From Streptomyces sp. NBC_01429 (lineage in GTDB: Bacteria > Actinomycetota > Actinomycetes > Streptomycetales > Streptomycetaceae): a stretch of DNA of 64,000 nt. The stretch lies in the NCBI RefSeq assembly GCF_036231945.1, contig NZ_CP109599.1, forward strand, positions 62,001-126,000. The letters are read 5' to 3'. A program made the translations under genes and the position numbers. The notes under the pieces are model-generated. The model made no database searches. It had not been told where the DNA came from and worked only from the letters and a program-made list of their open reading frames with translations. Positions 42,513 to 52,021 of the stretch are shown here, piece by piece. Each line of letters starts with the position of its first letter. Positions within the stretch are counted from its first letter, which is position 1.

Positions 42513-43864
42513 TCAGCCCTCGCGCTCCGCCAGCCAGGCTCCGGCCTGGACGGTGGCCAGCCGGACCAGGTCCCCCAGGGCCACGTTGAAGTCCGCCACG
42601 TGCAGCCCGGTCAGGCTGGTGGGGGCGGAGGCGGGAAAGGCGGAGAGGTCGCCGCCGATCTGGAGCCAGTCGGCGCTGCCGCCGGAGTCGGTGGCGTGGA
42701 CGCACTCCCCGCTGATGGCGGCCGGGTGGTGGGCGAAGCCGGTGGGCAGGTCGGGGAGGCGGTATCCGCCGAGGGGGACGGTGAGGTGCCCGTTGGGCAG
42801 CAGCGCGTTGCCGCCGACGAGCCGCCGGGTGGGCATGTGCAGATCGAGGGGGACCCGCGCGTCGGCGGGCTCGCCGCGCAGCAGCGCCGCCGGTTGACGC
42901 AGACGGCGCGATGGCCCGGCCGCGCCGTCCGGCCCATCGCGACCGGGAGGGAACCGTCGGGCAGGGCGTACGAGGAGTACGAGACGACGCAGCCGGTGGG
43001 CATCGGCTCGCCCGCGCCCCGGTGGCAGGCGGGGATGTGCTGGAACGTCGAGTCCGGGTCGAAGCCGCCTCCCGAGTCCCGGCCCTCGGGGACCTCCACA
43101 TTGCCGCCGAGCAGGATCGCGGAGACCAGCCGGCTCCGCACCTCGGCGTCGCCGTCCACGCGCTGCGCCATCATCGCGGCGGCCGTCGCCGTGCCCTGGG
43201 AGTGTCCGAGGACGACCACTCCGCGGCGCTCACCGGTCCTCGGGTCCCGGTTGTCGTGGGCCCAGTAGTCGTCCCAGGCGTCGCGGATGTCCATCGTGGC
43301 GGTGGAAAGATCGGTGTCCGTGCCGGTGAGGATCCCCGCGAGCAGCCCGGTGAGCGGCACTTGGCGGTAGACCGGCACGAACAGCCGGCACAGTCCGGCG
43401 AAGCGGGCGGCCTGAGTGAGGGTGACGGCCTGGTGGGCGTCCTGGCGCGCGGGCGGCAGGCTGCCGGTCTGGAGCAGCGGATTGGCCAGCAGGTCCACCG
43501 TGGGATAGGCGTAGAAGCAGTCGACGGGCGGCGCGCCGGTGACGGTGAAGGGCACCCGCTCGCGGCTTCCGTCGGCCGCGATCCTGGTGTCGTCCAGCAA
43601 CCGGGTGGCGCCGCCGGGATAGCGGGTGACCAGTTCCCCGTCCGGGGTGCCGGGCCTGCCGTCCGCGTCCTGCCCGCAGGCGTTGCCGGCCATGCCGGGC
43701 TTGCAGAGCCAGACAGTATGGTCCAGCGGCCGCGCGGCCGTGGCGGCGGCCCCGGCCGTCGCGGTGTCGGCGGGCAGGGCCCGCGCGCTCGTGGCCGGCA
43801 GGACGAGGGCGAGCACGGCGGTGACGGGGACCAGGAGTCTTCGGGCAACGTCCTTGCGGGGCAT
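42513..43864 (-). pseudogene. secreted DUF3089 lipase gene with 1-nt frameshift
   Basis: ATG at 43864 (GAAGGGAACACCC upstream) starts a signal peptide (LLVPVTAVLALVLPATSA). The DUF3089 alpha/beta-hydrolase follows: TVWLCKPGMAGNACGQDAD, VDCFYAYPTVDLL, the nucleophile GHSQGTATAAAM, and DSTFQHIPACHRGAGEPMP. At about 42891-42896 one C appears to be missing: the frame after AVCVN turns into Arg/Cys nonsense, while the neighbouring frame continues PAALLRGEPADARVPLDLH and on to a proper end at 42513 with the catalytic-His region (HVADFNVALGDL). Gene otherwise intact. Confidence 0.85.
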
Positions 43865-44005
43865 GGGTGTTCCCTTCGGTGGCCGGGCCACCATGCTCTC
43901 CTCGCTCCGGCCTCCCCCTTCCCGTTTCCTCGATCCCGACCGGAAGCGACCGTTTGCGCCCGCCGCGCGACCACGGATGACCGGCGGGCAGCCCCCGTCC
44001 GTACC

Positions 44006-44719
44006 TCACGCGGGCGCGGACCAGGAGCGCCCTTTGGGCAGCGGGCGGGCGTAGCCGCCGGTACGGCTGGTGGCGAGGTCCAGCGCGATCAGGGACTCGG
44101 CGAGTTTCACGGCGGCGCCGACGCCGTCGACCACGGGCATCCCGAGCCGCTCCCCCACCGTGCGCTGGAGCCCGGTCATGCCCGCGCAGCCGAGGACCAG
44201 GACCTCGGCTCCGGCGTCCCTGGCCCGGGCGGCTGCGGTCAGGAACGCCTCGGTGGTGCGGCGTTCGTCGCCGAGGTCGAGGACGCCCAGTCCGGTGCCG
44301 ACGACGGCGGCGCAGTTCTGGGCGACGCCGGCCGTGTGCAGGCTGTCCTCGATCTGGCCGCGCGTGCGGTCGAGGGTGGTGACGACGCCGTAGCGCCGCC
44401 CCAGCAGGCAGGCCAGGTGGGCGGCGGCCTCGGTGATGTCGATGACGGGCGCCTCCACGAGTTCCCTGGCTCCCTCGCGGCCGTGCTCGCCGAACCCCGC
44501 CATCACCACGGCGTCGTACGGCTCCCGGTAGCGGCGCAGGGTGTCGAGGACCGCCGCCGCGGAGAGATAGCTGTCGAGCCATCCCTCCGCGGACTCGGGT
44601 CCCCAGGCCGGGGTGAGACCGGTGATCGTGGTGCCCGGGGCGGCGGCGGCCCTGGCGCCGCGCACGATCTCGTCGGTCATCGTCCGAGTGGTGTTGCAGT
44701 TGGTGACGACGATCCGCAC
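44006..44719 (-). CDS. Asp/Glu/hydantoin racemase-family protein
   Basis: 237 residues from a GTG. It opens IVVTNCNTTRTMTDEIV, and VLVLGCAGMTGLQ carries the second catalytic Cys. The position of the first catalytic Cys (in hydantoin racemases roughly ACFxDPG) reads VMAGFGEHGREGARE, with Gly instead of Cys. A two-base racemase mechanism is therefore doubtful. It starts six bases after the NCS1 transporter stop, so both are co-transcribed and probably handle the same hydantoin, allantoin or nucleobase-type compound. Confidence 0.85.
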   Translation of the reverse strand: MRIVVTNCNTTRTMTDEIVRGARAAAAPGTTITGLTPAWGPESAEGWLDSYLSAAAVLDTLRRYREPYDAVVMAGFGEHGREGARELVEAPVIDITEAAAHLACLLGRRYGVVTTLDRTRGQIEDSLHTAGVAQNCAAVVGTGLGVLDLGDERRTTEAFLTAAARARDAGAEVLVLGCAGMTGLQRTVGERLGMPVVDGVGAAVKLAESLIALDLATSRTGGYARPLPKGRSWSAPA

Positions 44720-44724
44720 GCCGC

Positions 44725-46224
44725 TCAGACCTCCGCGCTCTCGGCGGCCACCGGCGGGGCGGCCACGGGCTCCTCGGCCGCGGACACGGCCCGTTCCGTA
44801 CGGCAGAGCAGTGCGTAGAGCGCCGCCGACACGGCCGTGCCGATGAACCAGGAGTAGGCGGCGACGTCGCCGAACGACGGTACGAGCGCGAGCACTCCGG
44901 CGACGGCGGCCGACGGCAGGAACGCCTGGAGCGCCTTCGGGTTGAAGCCCTTGCGGTAGTAGTAGCGGGAGTCCGTCCCGGCGTCGAAGAGCTGGTCGAC
45001 GTCGATCCGGCCGCGCTTCACCCAGTAGTAGTCGACCATGATCACGCCGAACAGCGGTCCCAGGAAGGCGCCGAGGCCGCCGAGGAAGTAGTTGACCACG
45101 GCGGGGTTGGAGTAGAGGTTCCAGGGCGTGACCAGCAGGGCGGCGACGGTGCTGATCAGTCCGCCGACCTTGAAGCTGATCTTCTGCGGCCAGACATTGG
45201 CCAGGTCGTACGCGGGTGAGACGAAGTTGGCGACGATGTTGACGCCCATCGTGGCGATCGCGAAGGTGAGCGCCCCCAGCACCAGCACCCAGGTGTTGCC
45301 CGCCTCGGCGACGAGGAGCGCGGGGTCGGTGATCGCCTCGCCGAAGACCTCGATGGAGCCGGCCGTGACGATGACGGAGACGATGACGAACGCCGTCGAG
45401 TTGATGGGCAGGCCCCAGAAGTTGCCGCGCCGGACGGTCCGGTAGTCGGGTGCGAAGCGCGAGAAGTCGCAGAAGTTGAGCATCAGCGTGCCGTAGATCG
45501 ACAGGATGAGGCCGATCGCGCCGAACCACTGGGCGAACTGCTTGCCCGTGGAGACGGGGTGCGGGGTGGAGGTGAGCGAGATCGACCAGCCGGCCTTCGC
45601 GAGGATCCATACGGCGAGCACGATCATCACGAGCCAGATCGCCGGGCCGCAGAAGTCCTGGAACTTACGGACCGACTCCATGCCCTGGCTGATGATCAGC
45701 GCCTGGACCACCCAGAGGACCAGGAACGACGTCCAGCCCAGCGCGTCGAGCCCGAGGAAGGAGTGGCGCGTCCAGGAGACGAGGTCGGGTATCGCCGCGA
45801 GCAGCATCACGTTGACCGCGACGGAGGCCAGATAGGTCTGGATTCCGTACCACATGATGGCGATGACGGCCCGGATCAGGGCGGGGATGTTGGCTCCCCA
45901 TATCCCGAAGCTGATGCGGCTGACCACGGGGAACGGGACGCCGTGCCGCTGGCCGATGCGGCCCATCATGTTCATCCCGAGATAGATGAGGACGAAGCCG
46001 ACGAGCAGCGAGGTGAAGACCTGCCAGACGTTCATGCCGAGCACCAGCAGCCCGGCGGCGAAGGTGTAGTTGCCGAGGTTGTGGACGTCGGACATCCACA
46101 GCGCGAAGAGGTCGAAGACCTTCCACTTGCGGGTGGTGGCGGGCGCCAGGTCTTCGTTGGTGAGCCGGGGATCGGGGACGAACGCGGCGGTGCCGGTGGT
46201 CTCGGCACGGTCGGCGAGGGACAC
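44725..46224 (-). CDS. NCS1-family nucleobase/hydantoin:cation symporter
   Basis: 499 residues, about 12 membrane helices. Family marks are LTNEDLAPATTRKWKVFDLF, ALWMSDVHNLGNYTFAAG in helix 1 and VVSRISFGIWGANIPALIRA (substrate-site helices of Mhp1-like carriers), and the C-terminal cytosolic MVDYYWVKRGRIDVDQLF. It imports purines, pyrimidines, allantoin or hydantoins with Na+ or H+. GTG at 46224 with GGGAGG five bases upstream. The 32-bp palindrome at 46249-46280 begins 25 bp upstream of this start. Confidence 0.92.
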   Translation of the reverse strand: MSLADRAETTGTAAFVPDPRLTNEDLAPATTRKWKVFDLFALWMSDVHNLGNYTFAAGLLVLGMNVWQVFTSLLVGFVLIYLGMNMMGRIGQRHGVPFPVVSRISFGIWGANIPALIRAVIAIMWYGIQTYLASVAVNVMLLAAIPDLVSWTRHSFLGLDALGWTSFLVLWVVQALIISQGMESVRKFQDFCGPAIWLVMIVLAVWILAKAGWSISLTSTPHPVSTGKQFAQWFGAIGLILSIYGTLMLNFCDFSRFAPDYRTVRRGNFWGLPINSTAFVIVSVIVTAGSIEVFGEAITDPALLVAEAGNTWVLVLGALTFAIATMGVNIVANFVSPAYDLANVWPQKISFKVGGLISTVAALLVTPWNLYSNPAVVNYFLGGLGAFLGPLFGVIMVDYYWVKRGRIDVDQLFDAGTDSRYYYRKGFNPKALQAFLPSAAVAGVLALVPSFGDVAAYSWFIGTAVSAALYALLCRTERAVSAAEEPVAAPPVAAESAEV

Positions 46225-46248
46225 GGGGCCTCCCGGTGGGGGAAATGG

Positions 46249-46280
46249 GGGCGCGACTTTGGTATACCAAAGTCGCGCCC
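46249..46280. promoter_or_regulatory. 32-bp perfect palindrome, likely GntR operator
   Basis: The two 16-nt halves are exactly complementary; the centre reads TTTGGTATACCAAA, flanked by GCGCGAC and GTCGCGC. FadR/FCD-type GntR proteins bind TGGTNNACCA-like cores. It lies between the transporter start (46224) and the GntR start (46370), so it can control both. Confidence 0.85.
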
Positions 46281-46369
46281 CATGGTCGACCCCTCGATCA
46301 CCACCGATCGTGTCCCGGCGGTTACGGCCCGGTAAAACAACCACCGCCCCGGTCGGGGATCATGGGGAC

Positions 46370-47047
46370 ATGACGACCGCCGAACCGCTGGGAGCCGTAC
46401 GCGAGCGTGTGCTCGCCGGACTGCGGCAGGACATCATCGCCGGACGGCTGCGCCCCGGCGACCGGCTCGTCGAGCGCGAACTCGCCGAGCGCTTCGACGT
46501 CTCCCGGGTCCCGGTGCGCGAGGCGGTCCGGGCGCTGGTCGCCGAGGGCTTCGTGCTGTTCGAGACCCCGCGCCGCGCGGTGGTGCGCCGGCTGACGGTC
46601 GGCGACGTCGACGAACTCTTCGAGCTGCGCGAGGCCCTGGAGGTGTACGCGGCCGGTCTCGCCGCCGAGCGCGCCGGCCGCGAGAGCCTCGCCGCGCTCG
46701 CGGAGGTGCTGGAGCGGGCCGCCGCAGCCACCCGGGCGCTGGACGCCGAACGGATCACCGACCTCAACACCCTCTTCCACGACCGCGTCCTGGCCATGGC
46801 GGGCAACAGCCTGCTGATCTCGGTGATGGAACCGGTCGGCGGACGGCTGCGCTGGCTGACCCGGCGCAACGAGCAGTGGCCCAGGCAACTGGCCGAACAC
46901 CGCGCCCTGTACGAGGCCATCGCCTCCGGCGACCCGGCACGGGCGCGCGCCGACGCCCTCGCCCATGTACGGGCCAACCACCGGGCCACCGTGCGCGAGC
47001 TGTTCGGCGAGCAGCCGTCCGATTCCGGCGGGCCGGCGGACGAGTGA
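46370..47047 (+). CDS. GntR family regulator, FCD type
   Basis: 225 residues. The winged helix-turn-helix spans about residues 10-75 (LRQDIIAGRLRPGDRLVERE, LAERFDVSRVPVREAVRAL). The C-terminal FCD domain has the metal-binding pattern DLNTLFHDRVLAMAGN and AEHRALYEAIASGDP. It probably represses the divergent NCS1-racemase operon and itself through the palindrome at 46249, releasing when the transported compound or a metabolite binds. Confidence 0.93.
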   Translation: MTTAEPLGAVRERVLAGLRQDIIAGRLRPGDRLVERELAERFDVSRVPVREAVRALVAEGFVLFETPRRAVVRRLTVGDVDELFELREALEVYAAGLAAERAGRESLAALAEVLERAAAATRALDAERITDLNTLFHDRVLAMAGNSLLISVMEPVGGRLRWLTRRNEQWPRQLAEHRALYEAIASGDPARARADALAHVRANHRATVRELFGEQPSDSGGPADE

Positions 47048-47054
47048 GACCTAC

Positions 47055-47094
47055 GACGAATCCATCCTGTGCGTGACGACTCCATCCTGTGCAT
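47055..47094. repeat. two tandem 20-bp repeats before the GH36 gene
   Basis: GACGAATCCATCCTGTGCGT at 47055-47074 and GACGACTCCATCCTGTGCAT at 47075-47094 differ at two positions. They start eight bases after the GntR stop and end 52 bp before the GH36 start, a position suited to a regulator-binding direct repeat. Confidence 0.8.
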
Positions 47095-47146
47095 ACGGCA
47101 CATGGCGTACGACCATCGGGCAGGACCAGCAGCTAAGGGGAACCGC

Positions 47147-49345
47147 ATGACCCGCACCACCGCGCGGACCGTCCATCTGCGCGCGGCCGGAGTGAGCTTC
47201 GTCGTCGAACTCGGCGATCCGCTGCCGCGTGTTCTGCACTGGGGCGAGGATCTCGGAGAGCTGACGGACGACGACCTCGCCGCGCTGTGTCTGACCGCCG
47301 AGGCCGCCGTGCTCAACAACGCGCCGGACGGCCCGAGACGGTTCACGGTCTGGCCGACCCAGGCCGACGCCTGGTCGGGCACCCCGGCGCACCAGGGGCA
47401 CCGGGGCGGCGTCGCGACCACCCCGCGCGTGCGGCTGACGGAGGCTCGGGAGAGCGCGGACGAGCTGGTGCTGCGGCTCACCGACCGGATCAGCGACCTC
47501 GACATCACGCTCTCCTACCGGCTGGACCGGTCGGGGGTGCTCAGTGTCGCCACCCGGCTCGCGCGCCCCCTCGGCGCCGGTGGCCGGGACGCGGCGGACG
47601 ACGGGACACCGTACGACCTCGCCGGCGTGACCACCCTGCTGCCGTTGCCGGGACGCGCCGACGAGGTACTCGACTTCACCGGCAAGTGGTGCCGGGAGCG
47701 GTCGCCGCAGCGCGGCCGGCTCGGGTTCGGCGCCCATGTGCGCGAGACGCGCCGGGGCCGGTCGGGGCAGGACTCCCCCTATCTGCTCACCGTCGGTGTG
47801 CCCGGCTTCGGATTCCGCTCGGGCGAGGTGTGGGGCCTGCATGTGGCGTGGAGCGGGGACCAGCGCTGGCTGGCCGAGCGCCTTCCGGAGGGGGCCGGGG
47901 TGCACGGGGCGGTCCTCGGCGGCGGCGAGCTGCTCGCGCCCGGAGAGATCCGGCTCGCGCCCGGGGAGAGTTACACGGCGCCCGTCTGCCACTTCGTCTG
48001 GTCCGACGCGGGCCTGGACGGCCTCGCCGACCGCTTCCACACCCTGCTGCGGGCGCGGCCCGGGCATCCGTCGAGTCCGCGTCCGCTGACGCTGAACACC
48101 TGGGAGGCCGTCTACTTCGACCACCGCCTGGACCGGCTGCTGGAGCTGACCGACCTGGCGGCGGCGACGGGGGTCGAGCGCGTCGTCCTGGACGACGGCT
48201 GGTTCTCCGGCCGCCGCGACGACACCTCCGGGCTGGGCGACTGGACCGTGGACGAGACGGTGTGGCCGCAGGGGCTGGGACCGCTCGCCGACCGGGTGCA
48301 CGGCCACGGCATGCAGTTCGGGCTGTGGTTCGAGCCGGAGATGGTCAACCTCGACTCCCGGCTGGCCAGGGAGCATCCGGAGTGGATCCTCGGCCCGTAC
48401 ACCGCCGGGCTCGGCCCGAGCGCGCGCCACCAGTACGTGCTGAACGTCGCCGACGACGGCGCCCGGGAGTATCTGCTGACCTCGCTGGACGCCCTGGTCT
48501 CCCGGTACGCGGTGGACTATCTGAAGTGGGACCACAACCGCGATCTGCACGAGGCGGTGTGCCAGGGCGCGGACGGGGCTGACCGGCCCGGCGTGCACGC
48601 GCAGACGCACGCCGTGCACCAGTTGCTCGACGCCCTGCGGGAGCGCCATCCCGGCCTGGAGATCGAGAGCTGCTCCAGCGGCGGCGGCCGGGTCGACCTC
48701 GCGATACTCGCCCGCACGGACCGGGTGTGGGCGTCGGACTGCAACGATCCCGTCGAGCGTCAGACCATCCAGCGCTGGACGGGTCAGCTGCTGCCGCCCG
48801 AGCTGATCGGCACGCATGTGGGCGCGGAGCGCAGTCACACCACCGCGCGCACCAACGACGCGTCGTTCGGCCGGATCACCGCGCTGTTCGGGCACGCCGG
48901 CATCGAGGACGACCTCACCGCGCGCACGCCGGAGGAGCTGGCGGATCTGCGGCGGTGGGCCGAGCTGTACAAGGAGCTGCGGCCGCTGCTGCACAGTGGC
49001 CGGGTGGTGCGCGCGGATCCGGCGGACGAGGCCACCGTGCTGCACGGGGTGGTGGCGCTCGACGCGGGCTCGGCGCTCTACTGCTGGGCCCGGCTCGCCA
49101 CGTCCCCCGACGGCCAGTCGGGGCGCGTCCGGCTGCCCGGACTGGATCCGCGCGGGCGCTACCGGGTGCGGATCCGTACCGAGGCGGGCCTTCCGGCACT
49201 GCATCAGATCGCCGGCCCCGCGTGGTTCTCGGCGGCGCTGGAGGGCTGGGTCGCGCTGCCCGGCGCGGTGCTCACGGGCGCGGGGCTGCCGATGCCGACG
49301 CTCAACCCCGGTCAGGCGCTGCTGATCGAGATCGGGAGCCGGTGA
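47147..49345 (+). CDS. GH36 alpha-galactosidase
   Basis: 732 residues, the normal size for clan GH-D alpha-galactosidases. The N-terminal beta-supersandwich is followed by the (beta/alpha)8 barrel: LDDGWFSGRRDDTSGLGDW, GLWFEPEMVNLDS, the nucleophile Asp in VDYLKWDHNRD, and the acid/base region ESCSSGGGRVDL with VWASDCNDPVERQ. It has no signal peptide, so it acts inside the cell on imported galactosides such as melibiose or raffinose. AAGGGGAACCGC precedes the ATG. Confidence 0.93.
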   Translation: MTRTTARTVHLRAAGVSFVVELGDPLPRVLHWGEDLGELTDDDLAALCLTAEAAVLNNAPDGPRRFTVWPTQADAWSGTPAHQGHRGGVATTPRVRLTEARESADELVLRLTDRISDLDITLSYRLDRSGVLSVATRLARPLGAGGRDAADDGTPYDLAGVTTLLPLPGRADEVLDFTGKWCRERSPQRGRLGFGAHVRETRRGRSGQDSPYLLTVGVPGFGFRSGEVWGLHVAWSGDQRWLAERLPEGAGVHGAVLGGGELLAPGEIRLAPGESYTAPVCHFVWSDAGLDGLADRFHTLLRARPGHPSSPRPLTLNTWEAVYFDHRLDRLLELTDLAAATGVERVVLDDGWFSGRRDDTSGLGDWTVDETVWPQGLGPLADRVHGHGMQFGLWFEPEMVNLDSRLAREHPEWILGPYTAGLGPSARHQYVLNVADDGAREYLLTSLDALVSRYAVDYLKWDHNRDLHEAVCQGADGADRPGVHAQTHAVHQLLDALRERHPGLEIESCSSGGGRVDLAILARTDRVWASDCNDPVERQTIQRWTGQLLPPELIGTHVGAERSHTTARTNDASFGRITALFGHAGIEDDLTARTPEELADLRRWAELYKELRPLLHSGRVVRADPADEATVLHGVVALDAGSALYCWARLATSPDGQSGRVRLPGLDPRGRYRVRIRTEAGLPALHQIAGPAWFSAALEGWVALPGAVLTGAGLPMPTLNPGQALLIEIGSR

Positions 49346-49463
49346 CCGGGGCTCCGACCAGCCATTGCGCGGATTCGCACACATGTCTGGCGCGGGCGCG
49401 GTAGCGTCCCGTATCCAGCCGACCGGCACCTCGGCGGCGGCCGGACAGGAGGAGTGCACGCAG

Positions 49464-50162
49464 ATGACCGGATCCTCCGAGCAGCGCCCGCCGGCCCGGC
49501 GCGGAGTGCTCGAACCGACCCATGTCATGCGGCCTAGGCGGCCGAAGCCGCTGTCCGACTTCGGTGACCTCTTCCGCCCGGAGGGACCGGAGGACGGACG
49601 GGGCGAGGGCTGGGAGCGGGTGGCGGTGGCCGGTCCGGGCGCGGCCCAGGACGCCCAGGAGACCGAGGAGTTGCCGCCCGTCCCGCCGCAGGTGCCGCCC
49701 GCCACCGCGCGCGGGGCGCTGCCCGGCGGGCCGCCCCGCGCGGACGGACGGCGATGGAGCGGCAGGGCCACGGCGCTGGTCGCGGTGGCCGGGGCGGCGG
49801 TGGCGGGGTTCGCCGCCGCGCTGCTGCTCACCTGGAACGGTACGCAGGAGGAGCCCCCGGCCACCGCGCCGCCGCCGGCCACCGCCTCGACGGCCCCAGA
49901 GGCGCCGGCCGACCCGGCGCCGGGGGTCCCGGGCGCCGGGGTGCTGCGGCAGGGGGACAGCGGCCCTGAGGTGCGCGAGGCGCAGGAGCGGCTGCTGCGC
50001 ATCCCCGACGTGTACGCGGGCGGCAGCGTCGACGGGGTCTACGACACCACGTTCACCGAGGCCGTCGGCCGCTTCCAGCTCTGGTACGGCATCCGGGGCG
50101 ACGAGACCGGCGTGTACGGCGAGAACACCCGCCGCGACCTGGAGTCCCGTACCGGCTCCTGA
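49464..50162 (+). CDS. membrane-anchored peptidoglycan-binding-domain protein
   Basis: 232 residues. A cytosolic Pro-rich N-terminus (about 1-95) precedes one membrane helix (ATALVAVAGAAVAGFAAALL), then a Pro/Ala linker and a C-terminal PG_binding_1 domain (LRQGDSGPEVREAQERLL, VDGVYDTTFTEAVGRFQ). It is a single-pass protein with its binding domain outside the membrane. AGGAGG lies upstream of the ATG at 49464. Confidence 0.85.
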   Translation: MTGSSEQRPPARRGVLEPTHVMRPRRPKPLSDFGDLFRPEGPEDGRGEGWERVAVAGPGAAQDAQETEELPPVPPQVPPATARGALPGGPPRADGRRWSGRATALVAVAGAAVAGFAAALLLTWNGTQEEPPATAPPPATASTAPEAPADPAPGVPGAGVLRQGDSGPEVREAQERLLRIPDVYAGGSVDGVYDTTFTEAVGRFQLWYGIRGDETGVYGENTRRDLESRTGS

Positions 50163-50210
50163 CCCGCCGGCGGCCCCCGCCGCAGCCGCCGAGCCGTGAC
50201 ACCGGCGCCG

Positions 50211-50714
50211 TCAGTCCTCCCGGTCGTCCCGTTCGCTCCGGTCAACCCGCTCGTCGGGCTGCTCGGGCAGCATGCCGCTGGCTCTGGCGATGCCGTCGAG
50301 CGCCGCCTCGTCCTTCTTGCGCCGGTCCGCCTTGGCGTCGAGTTCGTCGCGCATGGTGCGCAGCCGCTCGGGGTCGGCGGCCACCTCGGGCGGTACCAGG
50401 GTCAGGGCGCCGCTGGTGTGTTCGCCGTCGCCGAGATCGGCGACGACATGGTCGGCCCGGTCCTCGTGACCGGGCCGCAGCGCGCCGATGAGCCCCATGA
50501 TGTTGAGCATCTCGCGCTGCACGTCGCGGGTGAACAGCTTCTTCTCCTCGTCGTCCATCCGCAGGCGCACCGTTCCGCCGCCGTTCTCGGCCCACATGCG
50601 GATGACGTCCATGAGGAGCCGGTACTGCGGCTCGGGCATCCTGGCCTTGAGCGTCTCGATGTAGAGCCCGAGCCGCAGCCTCGGTAGGTCCTGGGCGGGG
50701 CTGTCGTCGTTCAC
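50211..50714 (-). CDS. conserved hypothetical actinobacterial protein
   Basis: 167 residues from a GTG with GGGAGG upstream. It is soluble and strongly charged. LRLGLYIETLKARMPEPQY and RLLMDVIRMWAENGGGTVRL form a helical N-terminal half; the tail is very acidic and basic (DERVDRSERDDRED). I do not recognise a named domain. It is convergent with the peptidoglycan-binding gene across a 48-nt GC-rich spacer. Confidence 0.7.
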   Translation of the reverse strand: MNDDSPAQDLPRLRLGLYIETLKARMPEPQYRLLMDVIRMWAENGGGTVRLRMDDEEKKLFTRDVQREMLNIMGLIGALRPGHEDRADHVVADLGDGEHTSGALTLVPPEVAADPERLRTMRDELDAKADRRKKDEAALDGIARASGMLPEQPDERVDRSERDDRED

Positions 50715-51013
50715 GGGTCCTCCCGGGGCCGGGCCGACTACGTCGGGGAGGCGGCGGCCCGCGATCGCGTCCGTACCTCCCCCTCGCACGAGCAGTACCC
50801 CGTTCGGCGGACGGGGGAACGGACGGCCGGGGGCCGATCCGGGGCTCGCCGTCCCGCCACCGGTTTGCCGGACCGGCAAATCCGCTTGGCCGGGCGCGGA
50901 CCCGCGATCATGATCGGAGCGCGGGCGGCCGACGGGCACTGGGCACCACCGGGCGGGCGGCCGGCCGCGTGGACCCCCTGTCACGACCGTCCGGCCCTTC
51001 CCGAGGAGTACGT

Positions 51014-52021
51014 ATGCCGCACCACCCCAGCACCTCGTCCACGCCGACGCCCGACGGCGCCCGGCACCGGCTGGTCCCTGTGCCGGGTGGCCGTATCCAC
51101 CTGGTGGAACAGGGCACGGGGCCGTTGGTCCTGCTGGTCCACGGGTTCCCCGAGTCGTGGTACTCGTGGCGCCACCAGCTGCCGGTGCTCGCGGCGGCGG
51201 GGTATCGCGCGGTCGCCGTGGACGTGCGCGGCTACGGGCGCTCGTCGAAGCCCGCCGATGTGGCCGAGTACCGGATGACGCGCCTCGTCGAGGACAACGT
51301 GGAGGTCGTACGGGCCCTCGGCGCCGGGACCGCGACGGTCGTGGGCCACGACTGGGGCTCCGGCATCGCCGCCAACAGCGCGCTGCTGCGGCCCGACGTC
51401 TTCACGGCCGTGGGGCTGCTCAGCGTGCCCTACGCGCCCCGGGGCGGGCCGCGTCCGACCGACACGTTCGGCATGATCGACGGGCCGGGCGAGTTCTACG
51501 TGAGCTACTTCCAGGAGCCGGGCCGGGCCGAGGGCGAGATCGAGCCGGATGTCCGGGGCTGGCTGGCCGGGTTCTACGCCGCGCTGTCGGCCGACACCAT
51601 GGGGAACGTCGGCGCCGGCGGCATCCACTTCGTACCGGAGGGCGGCAGGATGCGCGACCGGTTCGCCGCCGACCCGCTGCCCAGCTGGCTCACGGAGGCA
51701 GATCTGGAGGTGTACGCGGCGGAGTTCGAGCGGACCGGGCTGACCGGGGCGCTGGGCCGCTACCGCAACGTGGACCGGGACTGGGCGGATCTCGCCGCCC
51801 TCGACGGTGCGCCGATCACCCAGCCCTCGCTGTTCATCGGCGGGACGCTGGACCCCTCCACGGCCTGGATGGCGGACGCCATCGCGGCCTATCCGGCCAC
51901 CCTGCCCGGTCTGGTCTCCTCCCACCTGCTCGAAGGCTGCGGGCACTGGGTCCAGCAGGAGCGGGCCGAGGAGGTCGGCCGGCTGCTGCTGGAGTGGCTG
52001 CGCGCGCTGCCGTCCGGCTGA
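51014..52021 (+). CDS. epoxide-hydrolase-like alpha/beta hydrolase
   Basis: 335 residues. The oxyanion motif is LLVHGFPESWYSWRHQL (HGxP, characteristic of epoxide hydrolases), with the nucleophile in VVGHDWGSGIA (Asp, as in epoxide hydrolases rather than Ser). A cap domain spans about residues 140-240 with likely Tyr proton donors. The charge-relay region is FIGGTLDPSTAW, and the catalytic His lies in LEGCGHWVQQERAEEV. It would hydrate epoxides to diols in the cytoplasm. CGAGGAG precedes the ATG. Confidence 0.92.
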   Translation: MPHHPSTSSTPTPDGARHRLVPVPGGRIHLVEQGTGPLVLLVHGFPESWYSWRHQLPVLAAAGYRAVAVDVRGYGRSSKPADVAEYRMTRLVEDNVEVVRALGAGTATVVGHDWGSGIAANSALLRPDVFTAVGLLSVPYAPRGGPRPTDTFGMIDGPGEFYVSYFQEPGRAEGEIEPDVRGWLAGFYAALSADTMGNVGAGGIHFVPEGGRMRDRFAADPLPSWLTEADLEVYAAEFERTGLTGALGRYRNVDRDWADLAALDGAPITQPSLFIGGTLDPSTAWMADAIAAYPATLPGLVSSHLLEGCGHWVQQERAEEVGRLLLEWLRALPSG

